A stretch of 20,156 nt of DNA, from the NCBI GenBank assembly GCA_004325065.1, contig PITI01000130.1, positions 1 through 20,156 of the forward strand, in the 5' to 3' direction. Positions 1-7,379 of the stretch are shown piece by piece. Positions within the stretch are counted from its first letter, which is position 1, and every line of letters starts with the position of its first letter. The notes beneath the pieces are model-generated. The model worked only from the letters and a program-made list of their open reading frames with translations. It had not been told where the DNA came from and ran no database searches. The translations under genes were made by a program, and so were the position numbers. Origin of the DNA: Hamiltosporidium magnivora. Lineage: Eukaryota; Microsporidia; Dubosqiidae.

Positions 1-239
1 ACTGGTGCATTAGGCGAAGGTAAGGTGTCAAGCCCACTATTTTGCATTTTACTGCATGTTTGGCTTGGTGGTGGAGGTGTTATTGTTGTGTAGGAGGAGG
101 AAGGTAGGGGAATCGCCGGTGGGTGTAGCTTACATTTTTGTATCTCACTATCACTCTTTTTCACCTCATCAGCGTCGTTTGCAGCCTTTATTTTGGTATT
201 ATTCGATATTTCGCTGCTAACATTTTTCTTTCTACCCAT
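1..239 (-). CDS. N-terminal part of an unidentified protein, cut by the window edge
   Basis: On the minus strand an ATG at 239-237 opens a frame with no stop for 79 codons up to the left edge. The protein begins MGRKKNVSSEISNNTKIK, continues with a charged, Lys/Asp/Glu/Ser-rich stretch (about residues 17-34), then a Pro/Ser/Thr-rich low-complexity stretch with a PPPP run (about residues 39-62). No signal peptide or membrane segment is visible. The stretch is clearly richer in G and C than the DNA around it, and an open frame this long with a biased, hydrophilic composition is unlikely by chance here. The ATG is chosen because it is the first in frame and the DNA just upstream is AT-rich and non-coding. 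The bases before it read TTATTATAGAA, which could also be the 3' end of an intron, so an upstream exon is possible. The product is not recognised. A host protein or the first ORF of a transposon are both possible. Confidence 0.6.
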   Translation of the reverse strand, partial: MGRKKNVSSEISNNTKIKAANDADEVKKSDSEIQKCKLHPPAIPLPSSSYTTITPPPPSQTCSKMQNSGLDTLPSPNAP

Positions 240-928
240 TTCTATAATAAAATTAAATATTCTAAATTAAATTAAATTTTTTCTTAAAAACAAATCTTTT
301 GAATAATTTGCAATGTAAATGACACTATTTAGGAAAGATTTATTTGAAATAGAATAAAGATATAACATTTTACCTATAGTAGTATTGACTGTTTTATATT
401 TACCGGGGTTTAGAAGACCCAATTTTTTATAAAGGTTTGTATTTGCAACATATGTACACAAGCGAAACGAATAACCTTTTATATGTAAGTTTAAACCGAA
501 AGATGTGTATGCGCATTTTTTGTTGACAATGACTCTGTTTTGACCGCAAAAATATAAAAAGAAAAAAAGACCACTTTAATCAGCCGTCTTGTCACTTGTA
601 TTCTATTTATATACTGTTTTGGGTATAAAGAAAAAATACAAAAAACTTAGAAAAAATAAATCAACAAAGTATAGTAGGAACTATTTTTTGAAATAAGCAA
701 TATTTAGAATGGGAATCATTTTTGTCGGTTGCAGCTTAAAATTCAGATGGTATCAAAAATATAAAAAATGAAGTTATGAGCACCAGAAAACCTTCAGTAT
801 TGTAATGAATAAAATTTTATAACGAATATACCCTTACCAAGTAGACAAGGCTAAGAAAATTATCCCCGAGTGTTAAATTGGCCCCAAATATGCTAAAAAA
901 ATAAATATCTTATAAATATTTTCTAAGC
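240..928. other. AT-rich non-coding stretch
   Basis: No supported gene. A short minus-strand open frame at 267-461 is made mostly of AT-rich codons (Lys, Asn, Tyr, Ile, Leu) and shows no recognisable motif. A GGGTATAAAGAAAA string at 621-634 resembles strings found near the presumed 5' ends of LINE copies C (7303) and B (11544). The promoter of the minus-strand gene at 1-239 should lie in the first few hundred bases, but no specific element could be identified. Confidence 0.4.
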
Positions 929-1166
929 ACTCATTCATCCTCGGCACTACAACCCTGTGCCCGAGCCTCGTCCTCACTCAGTAATACCGCTCAACAGTCT
1001 TTTTCTAGTGGGTTTGTTTACTTTTTCGGGTTTCGTAATAAAATGTTTTTAAAGGGTGGGTTGTTAGCCCTACGCCCAACCCCAACTTGGAGGATTAATC
1101 TCTTTTAGTCGCTTCTTACAACAAGCAGAGAATACTGCAAGCCAATTCTGTCCCCGGCATGGTGGG
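929..1166 (-). repeat. GC-rich interspersed repeat, copy 1
   Basis: This island of about 238 bp is markedly richer in G+C than its surroundings and is clearly related to 16031-16264. Shared blocks in order include CATTCATC, an 'actacaacc/actacagcc' block, 'ggtttcgtaataa/ggtccgtaataa', 'cctacgcc/catacgcc', AATCTCTTTTAGTCGC, TCTTACAA, and a terminal CATGGTGGG. Read on the minus strand it starts CCCACCATGCC and contains a GCGACTAAAAGAGATT block followed by a 'gggctaacaaccc' block. From memory, this arrangement resembles the 5' untranslated part of non-LTR retrotransposons common in invertebrate genomes, so minus is given as the likely strand; that identification is inference. No open frame of useful length is present, and no clear target-site duplication was found. 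Confidence 0.75.
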
Positions 1167-2237
1167 TAAAGAAAATATTTGGTTACATTTATTATTTGCT
1201 GTTGTAAAAAAAAGAAAATGGATTATTAGAGGTAATGTCACATTGTTTACCTCTTAATAATGCTTTTCAGATATTCATTCCTTAAATTTATCATTTTAAA
1301 CCAATTTATTGGTTAGTGTTACAAAATGTTATTAAGTTAGAATTGTAAAGTTCTAAATATAAATTTAAGTATAATTTTTCCGAAGTTTTGCTTTTAAAGG
1401 AAATTTAGTACCAAAAGATGCCTCTGCTTCTATTCTGACCTTTAAAAAAAATATAAAAAGCTCTAAAAAATGCCATTGTCTGGACTTACACCAATGTTAT
1501 CGTTTTTGAAATAAAAATTTCCAACGCAGCAATTAGATTATCATATTGTATATGTTAGGTTTTGTAAAAATTTCTTACTACAGCTGTACATAACTTTTGT
1601 TGTTATTTTATTCTACTTCCTTCTTGTCTTTATTGTATTTTCCTTTAAATCCCATAAAGAAGTTTAAAACTTTTTACTAAAAACCATAAAAAAAAATATT
1701 TTTGAAACCCTTTAATTGAAGTGTATTTATCAACATGGGTCTTATATTCTTAATTTTTTGAAATTTTCATATTTTTGGAATTTAGATTAAAATACAAAAC
1801 TGTGTCATAGATAAAGGAAAACAAAGAAAAACAAGTGAAAAGACAAATGCATAAAAAATTGAATGAAAGAAGAATATATTAAAATTCCATTTTTTTTATT
1901 TGTTGGTAATTTTTCTTTATTGCACTTTTCTGATTTCTTTTGCGTTACTTTCTTATTTTTTAATTTTGAATTGGTTTTAGTATTTTTTTAAATTTTTTTA
2001 ATTTTTTTCGGTTTAAAAAGGTCTTATTTTATTTAAATTCTTTAATTTATCCAAAAATAATTATTTTCACACCAAAACTGTCGTTTCGCGCCAAAAATGC
2101 TATAAACGAATATTTTTTTCCGAACTATCTGATTTAGCAATGAATAATCTTCTGAATTTTACTTTTGCCCAGGGCAAAATTCAGCAGATAGGGTTCAGAA
2201 TGGGGGAGAGGAGTAAATATAAACTACGACAATAAAT
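1167..2237. other. AT-rich non-coding stretch
   Basis: About 1.07 kb of very AT-rich DNA with long A and T runs (for example 1890-2010). No frame longer than background, no RNA gene and no recognisable transposon fragment were found. A slightly less AT-rich patch at about 2150-2220, next to the SINE, holds no recognisable gene. Confidence 0.5.
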
Positions 2238-2248
2238 AATCTTAATAT
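2238..2248. repeat. Target-site duplication of the SINE, left copy
   Basis: AATCTTAATAT here is identical to 2474-2484. The two copies sit exactly at the ends of the SINE, as expected from target-primed insertion by LINE machinery. The absence of any mismatch suggests the insertion is fairly recent compared with the other elements in the window. Confidence 0.8.
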
Positions 2249-2473
2249 TTATTTAATACCTCGCTCCTACCCTACGGATGGAAACACAATTCAACAATGA
2301 ATCATAGCTTCGCCAGGTTCTAGGCGTTCCAAAAACAATTTTTTTTTGATTGGTTAGGTTTTACGCCTCCCCAAAGATGTCAAACGAAAGCTAAAGTGTG
2401 CACCACCAACCAGGGATCGAACCTGGTCCTTCGAAAGTATATTTCGAATCCTCACCACTAGACTTTTGATGAG
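2249..2473 (-). mobile_element. tRNA-derived SINE, well-preserved copy
   Basis: This non-autonomous retrotransposon is 225 bp long. On the minus strand it starts with a tRNA-like head (2472-2403), continues with a body unrelated to tRNA (2402 to about 2260), and ends in a short AT-rich tail (TATTAAATAA). The head still folds as a cloverleaf: acceptor TCATCAA pairs with TTGGTGG (one G-U wobble at the end plus one inside), the anticodon stem is TCGAA/TTCGA, and the T stem is CCAGG/CCTGG around TTCGATC. The Pol III A box (AGTCTAGTGGT, 2454-2464) and B box (GGTTCGATCCC, 2413-2423) are intact. The GTCTAGTGGT..AGGATTCG run resembles tRNA-Glu most. The body matches the copy at 6104-6331, especially around GGAACGCCTA, 'gaattgtgttcc' and 'ggtattaaa'. 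An 11-bp exact duplication flanks it. It has no protein and would depend on a LINE for movement; which LINE cannot be told. Confidence 0.87.
2403..2472 (-). promoter_or_regulatory. Internal Pol III promoter in the tRNA-like head of the SINE
   Basis: The A box AGTCTAGTGGT (2464-2454) and B box GGTTCGATCCC (2423-2413) match the tRNA internal promoter consensus and are spaced as in a tRNA. The seven-base loop reads ATATACT, which would give anticodon AUA with an unusual C at position 37. The head continues straight into a SINE body inside one target-site duplication, so it is read as a SINE promoter and not as a working tRNA gene. Confidence 0.75.
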
Positions 2474-2484
2474 AATCTTAATAT
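2474..2484. repeat. Target-site duplication of the SINE, right copy
   Basis: AATCTTAATAT is identical to 2238-2248 and directly abuts the first base of the SINE head on the minus strand. Confidence 0.8.
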
Positions 2485-3479
2485 GATAATTTAAAAAAAC
2501 AATGCATATCAATATGATGGCAATGTCGTTTTTATTTAGTTAGAATTTACCCAGTATATATTTTGTTTAGATTGTTTAAATGAATTAATCTGTAAATTCT
2601 ATCCTGTTAGTCATATTTTATGTGTAAGAACACTGCCATTCTGTATCAGTATTCTTTATAGATTAAAATTTCTAGCGAAATCTCTAATTTTTTTAATTAA
2701 GTATTAATATCGACAGCACAGCTTTATCTTCACAAATAAGTATCGCATTATCAACATTTTACTGAGCTCTTCATTTACAAGTTAATACAATGCTTAATTC
2801 TCTCTCTTATATTTAATTATAAAAACCTAATTATAAAAAATCGAAAGGGTTGCCGCTACTGATAATTGGCATTATAATAGTTTATATCTTACTGCAAAAT
2901 TAATTTCTACCAATATTTTTGATTTTATTTTCTGAAAAATATAAAATTTAAAAAAATACTGATGAATTAATCAGAGAAAATCAAATGCGAATTTATTGTT
3001 CAGGTATTCACTTCAAAAAATATTTTAATACAAAAAAAATTTTGTGATGAGATTTTTATAACAGTTTTAAGGTTGTTTTTAAAACTTATTTACTCATAAA
3101 TTATAAATATATATTAAAAACATTTTAATATTCGTTATAAATGTGATTATATACCTTTGTAACTTTTTATGAATCTATTTATTTTAAATTAGGTTTATCA
3201 ATTTAACATTCCGAATACAGAATTTTTTAAACCCCGCAGGAATTATACACTAGTTGATTTACAAGGTTTTATTTTCATAAGGTAGTTTTGAGCATAAAAA
3301 TATTTGTTTTTCAATTGGCAAAAAAAAATTCATGGTATAAATTTATTGATTTCATAAACTAATTTGGTCAAGGAAATAAAATGGCAGTTGAATGGTAAGA
3401 AAAAATTAAAAAGTTACAAATCCGATGATTATGACGCGAATTTAAATAAAAAGGTTTTTCAAGAATACAAGAAACAACC
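2485..3479. other. AT-rich non-coding stretch
   Basis: About 1 kb of extremely AT-rich DNA with no supported gene, RNA or repeat. The region from about 3240 may already hold eroded 5' sequence of the LINE copy that becomes recognisable further right, but no firm boundary could be seen. Confidence 0.5.
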
Positions 3480-6060
3480 ATCGCTAGCACCCCTTCCTCT
3501 CTTTTACAACACAATACCAAAACATTAAAATCGAGGTGAGAATACAATTAAAGATTTATTAGCTAAAAATCTTGTACTGTCCTAACACACTACCTTTTAT
3601 TTTTTTAAACTATAGGCGGCGATTCTTCTTATTAATGAAAACCCATTTAAGGTTTTATTTGAAAAAAATACCGACCAATGAAGTTTCAGAAACATGGTTA
3701 CGTAACAACTGGCCCCACAAGGACTCAAATTTCTTAAACAAAAAGTAGAAGATAACCTCTATCAGTTGGACAGGGTGCAATGTATAGCATAATGAGTAAT
3801 TTAGTTCCTACATAAGTTAGATATGGTAAACAAAATTCTATGCAACGGAACTAAAGTAAATTAAGAAAAGGCGAAAATGCGAGAAAACATAGATTTTAAC
3901 TTTTTTATCTAAGCTCTGTTCTTCGATTTAAATCAATGAATACCGAATTCCGATAAAAGATTTCTAAAGAAGAAGTTACAGTCAGAAAGAAACTTAAAAT
4001 CAGATGAAAACCAGACGCCTCCGAAAAAATCGGAAACAGCCATTGAGCGTTTTTTAAATGAAATTTTAAAAAAATTTTGATCATTGCGGGATCAAACCAA
4101 TTGAATATATCGCGCGTATTATTCAAGATGCTTCATATTCTAGAACAAGACAATGCGCAAATGGTGATAATTTTGCTTGAAGAAAAACAATTTAGTATGA
4201 AGGGTGCCTACAAAGAGCAGAAAACAGGCCTTTTTTTATCATCTATATAATAGCACATGACTAGATAGAGTTCAAACGGACTGATGCAAAAATCGATGAT
4301 TTAATTTAGGGGATAAAGTTTATGGAATGTAAGTAAAATTTGGGTTTATTATTGAAAGATCTGAAACTTTACCACCAAACACTATCAAAATGATAAATTG
4401 AATACATAATGACGATTAAAAAATTATTAAAGAATGATAAAAAAAATTAGAGGGAGATGGTTTTAAGTCGATCTTTATAATTGTGCATGACTCAGTCAAG
4501 CCCAATGTCAATCAAAATTTACAAAAGGTGCTGCTAACAGACTACAAACGACAAATAGACTCGTTTTAATTGATACTATTTAGTATTTTGGTGTCATATG
4601 GCTCACAGACTTTGTGCCAAGGGCGTAAAATATTTTTTCTTGAAAATAGAGTAAGGGTTAACAAAGAGAAATCGGCCAAAAATAATGATTGATATGAAGA
4701 GAACGTACACCTCAAAAAATTTTGGCCTATAAATAGGTAAAAAAATAAAGCCAATAAAGAAAACCACTCAGAGATATTCGTTGAAGTAAAAAAAAATTAT
4801 GATATCAGTTGAAAAAGCATTATCCAACCAAACCAAATCATATATTTTTTTCCATGCAATAAATGAGCTGCTATGTTGTTAACTGACTATCATATATGAA
4901 TACTTTTATCTTTAAAGGCATATTCCATGGATTAATATGTTGAGGAGTGTGATGTTTATAAATAAACATGCTGTTACTGAAAAAATGTAGAATAAACATA
5001 TACTCACTTAAAAATAAAAAGAGAAGCCTTTGAAGGCCTCGATAGAGAAGTGAACAAAGGCTTTGTAACTCGTAAATTGTGGGAAAAGAAATAAAAAAAA
5101 TCATGCAGAAGAGCTGCAATCCTAAAGTGAAGAATGGTAACAAAATTCATCTTACACTATTTAAAGACTTCATTAGAGTAATTAAAGATTAGAAATAGAA
5201 TTGAAGATAAATATTTTAGAATAATAAATTGTGGCAAATTTAATAGCAAGATAGAAAACATAAAATTATATTTTAATTTATTTAAGACAATAAATATTGA
5301 ATTAATAACTTCAAATTACTCTTCACGAGTTAAAGAACCGAGAATTTAGTCACCTAGCGAATAATTATGTTGTTTCATTCAGAATAGAGAGGATTTTTTA
5401 GATATAAAAGGAATCTAGCAATCGTAAAAACTCTATAAACTCGGTGACTATTTGAAGGATAGATGTAAAACGCACCCTTACATGTGTATATATACGCGAT
5501 AATGATTTGGCTTTAGGTTTCACTTACTTATCTTAAATATATATAGGTCACCGTCTTCAACGCAATTAACTGATACTTTGATTCTGAAAAGTGAAAATGA
5601 TTGTTAGAAGTAAGATGAGACACCTAGATCTAAAAAAATACTTAAATTTTGATTAAGAGATTGTGATGTTTGTTTTAGACTTTGTAAAATCAAGTTTAAC
5701 CTTACTAAGTAGAACTTCTTTCCTAGTATTCACTTTTCTTAGTTGAAACAGAAATAATTAGGGAGTGTGTCAGAATAACAAATAATTAAGTCCCAGTGTA
5801 AACAGTAGTATGAAGATATATTTCTATGGAATACTGAGATAGTGTTGGGCTACTATTTATGATGTACCGTCTGACTACAAATATTTTGGATATTGAAGGA
5901 AATATTAAATAAAGCACTAAAAGAGAAAATTAAAACATGAATTCTTATTCGCTAGGTGAGCTTAGTTGTCAAAGAAATCCTTAAGAGAGTGCAATAATAG
6001 CGTCATTGTGTGTTATTGCAGGAGCTGAAAGAGATGAATAAGCACATGCTTTTATAATTA
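3480..6060 (+). mobile_element. LINE relic A (RLE-type non-LTR retrotransposon, RT core deleted)
   Basis: This is a heavily decayed copy of the same LINE family as 7380-11009, recognised from translated fragments in all three plus-strand frames. NKEKSA (4660-4677) is the block that follows the reverse-transcriptase palm. HAINELL (4853-4873) matches the downstream 'AINEHA' region of the family as remembered. RAAIL followed after a frameshift by KVKNGNKIHLTLFKDFI (about 5109-5174) matches RAAILKVENNN..THLALIKGFL in C. CCFIQNREDFLDIKGI (about 5370-5420) matches the NEAMFYYCHDRN region of C. A 'gcgtcattg' landmark near 6001 matches 14931 in B and 10785 in C. The distance from the N-terminal landmark (3768-3800) to RAAIL is about 1.34 kb, against about 2.1 kb in B and C, so about 0.8 kb covering the fingers and catalytic palm has been lost. 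Stops and frameshifts throughout rule out function. Both ends are estimates. Confidence 0.75.
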
Positions 6061-6103
6061 CTGAATAATGGGGAAGAAAGTTTTACACAGGTAAATATGA
6101 AAT

Positions 6104-6331
6104 TGGTTTAATGGTCTAGTGGTGAGGATATCGGAATTCATTTCTGGAGGGCCGGTTTCGATTCCTGTTTGGCCACTCTTTGTCTTTCGTAGAAGAAAGT
6201 TTGCTTTTGGCTAACAACCTATTCAATCGAAAGAAAAATGTCTTTGGAACGCCTATAACTTGGCTAGGCTATGTATCATTCTTGAATTGTGTTCCAGCTC
6301 ATCCTTAGGGAAGGGCGAGCTATTAAAAAAC
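6104..6331 (+). mobile_element. tRNA-derived SINE, older copy nested in LINE relic A
   Basis: This 228-bp element belongs to the same family as 2249-2473 but lies in the opposite orientation. The tRNA-like head (6104-6175) keeps the A box TGGTCTAGTGGT (6112-6123) and a B box with one extra T (GGTTTCGATTCC, 6154-6165), followed by CTGTTTGGCCA. The body shares 'ggaacgcctataacttggct', 'gaattgtgttcc', 'cttaggg' and 'gagctattaaa' blocks with the other copy. The extra base in the B box and the absence of a clear target-site duplication suggest an older insertion. The equivalent place in the duplicated copy B (about 15030-15045) reads straight across ('gaatacaaaaaatatt' against 'caatacgaaaaatatt' just after the SINE), so this SINE arrived after the A/B duplication. 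Confidence 0.82.
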
Positions 6332-6752
6332 AATACGAAAAATATTTTATCACCTATTTTAGATGACGTAACCACAATTTAGGAACTGATAATATACGTA
6401 AATAAAGCATCCGATTACGAAAAGAAAAAAAGTGTTAAAAACGTTAAAGTTACCCTATTTTAGAGAGAATTATGCTAGTATTCCTGAATTTGATTGAAGG
6501 AGTATCAAAAGATAAAATATTTGTAAAAATTTTATATTTTATACGAAAGTTTTAATAGGTAAAATATGATGCGCTTTTTCAAAAAAAAATAGTCTAAATA
6601 TTTTATTAAACTTAAATATCAAATTTGAAAATTATTTTCCACTGTTAAATATTCAATATTAGATTTTATCGCCTGAAAACGAGACCTTTTTTGAAGATTT
6701 GTTCAAAAAATAAAAGATCTAAGAATAAATGTTGGATAAATATATTTAAACA

Positions 6753-7028
6753 TTATAATTTGTTTAAAATCTTTTGTGTTATTCTTATTAATTTTTTTCT
6801 ATCCTCCTCCGATTGAATTCTATCTAGCATAGCTGATCTCACTGTAATAAAAAAGTTTCTGTTAGAATCACTTGAAAATGGAGAATTATTTGTGTTTGAA
6901 TAAGGAACAAAATCAATACGTTGTAAAGATAAGTCAATAATACTACGCGAGGAATCCAAAGATGTACCACTTATGTCATTATATATTGCTTCTACCAATG
7001 TATAAAATATGCTTGAGATAAAAATCAT
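6753..7028 (-). CDS. Small possibly secreted protein, open copy of a duplicated pair
   Basis: This 91-codon frame starts at ATG 7028-7026 and ends in TAA at 6753. The N-terminus MIFISSIFYTLVEAIYN is hydrophobic and could be a signal peptide or membrane anchor. A Ser/Asp-rich middle (DISGTSLDSSRSIIDLS) follows, then SSDSNRNFF and an amphipathic, charged C-terminal part (SEEDRKKLIRITQKIL) that may form a helix. The main support for real coding is the decayed relative at 15463-15708: across frameshifts it still gives MIFLLCLFCILILAI, SNGSPSTVDSSLQNWIIS and SSDSNKN in the same order. Both copies carry TTGAATGTATAAATAC (plus-strand reading) exactly 12 bases upstream of the ATG. The family is not recognised. 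The C-terminal half faintly recalls BESS-like helices, but a secretion signal would argue against that. An intact frame beside wholly decayed neighbours hints at selection. Confidence 0.5.
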   Translation of the reverse strand: MIFISSIFYTLVEAIYNDISGTSLDSSRSIIDLSLQRIDFVPYSNTNNSPFSSDSNRNFFITVRSAMLDRIQSEEDRKKLIRITQKILNKL

Positions 7029-7040
7029 AAATTCGCGAAG

Positions 7041-7056
7041 TTGAATGTATAAATAC
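7041..7056 (-). promoter_or_regulatory. TATA-like motif conserved upstream of the small gene, copy A
   Basis: On the minus strand this reads GTATTTATACATTCAA and ends 12 bases before the ATG at 7028. An identical 16-bp string sits at the same distance from the start codon of the broken counterpart (15721-15736), although most of the surrounding sequence has diverged. It may be a core promoter or translation-start context element. Confidence 0.5.
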
Positions 7057-7064
7057 TTTTTTTG

Positions 7065-7270
7065 AGAAAAAATTTTAAGATTTAATTTAGAATAAATACG
7101 AAAGAAAAAATAAATAGTAAAATGTTGGATGTTTAACCAAATTTTTATGGAAAAAGGTTTTCAAATTTAATTTAGAAAAATGCAAAAGAAAATCTTAAAT
7201 AGCATGATTTAAATATTTACATAAACTTTTATACAGAGAATTTTAAGATTTAATTTAGAATAAATAAATG
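7065..7270. repeat. Three imperfect tandem repeats of about 84 bp
   Basis: An identical 26-bp segment occurs at 7073-7098 and 7241-7266, 168 bases apart. A less exact version (TTTTCAAATTTAATTTAG) lies at about 7158, midway between them, which implies three units of about 84 bp. The matching place in copy B (about 15745-15785) has only one recognisable unit, so the expansion happened in copy A or was lost in B. Confidence 0.55.
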
Positions 7271-7379
7271 CATTCAAATGTTATCTATTTATTCACAAAA
7301 ATAGGTATAAGAAAAAAAAAGTTAGTTGAAAAACAAAGAAATGATAAAAAAATCTGTAAAAAGCGCTGATTAAGTAGAT

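Larger units (their letters stand above)
6332..7300. repeat. Downstream part of duplicated block, copy A
   Basis: This segment follows LINE relic A and is collinear with about 15051-15860. Matching landmarks include 'acgaaagttttaataggtaaaat..gcgctttttc' (6541-6580) with 'agaaagtttaaacaagtaaaac..cgcttttttt' (15230-15265), the small minus-strand gene at 6753-7028 with its broken counterpart at 15463-15708, and TTGAATGTATAAATAC (7041-7056) with 15721-15736. No equivalent was found after LINE C, so it is more likely flanking host DNA duplicated with the LINE than part of the LINE itself. A long LINE 3' untranslated region remains the alternative. Confidence 0.65.

Noticed and set aside
267..461. 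64-codon minus-strand open frame upstream of the left-edge gene
   Set aside because: AT-driven composition, no motif, no relative in the window and no evidence that it joins the gene at 239.
4084..4108. B-box-like string GGTTTGATCCC on the minus strand
   Set aside because: No A box at the right distance and no foldable tRNA; it lies inside LINE A.
3905..4126. 73-codon minus-strand frame
   Set aside because: Lies antisense over LINE relic A, whose plus-strand fragments explain the sequence.
4566..5143. Two hydrophobic minus-strand frames (4566-4754 and 4871-5143)
   Set aside because: Antisense to LINE A protein fragments (NKEKSA, HAINELL, RAAIL); their hydrophobicity comes from A-rich coding DNA read backwards.
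6753..6900. BESS-type DNA-binding domain in the C-terminal half of the small protein
   Set aside because: Only the spacing of hydrophobic and charged residues is suggestive; the hydrophobic start in both copies points to secretion or a membrane.
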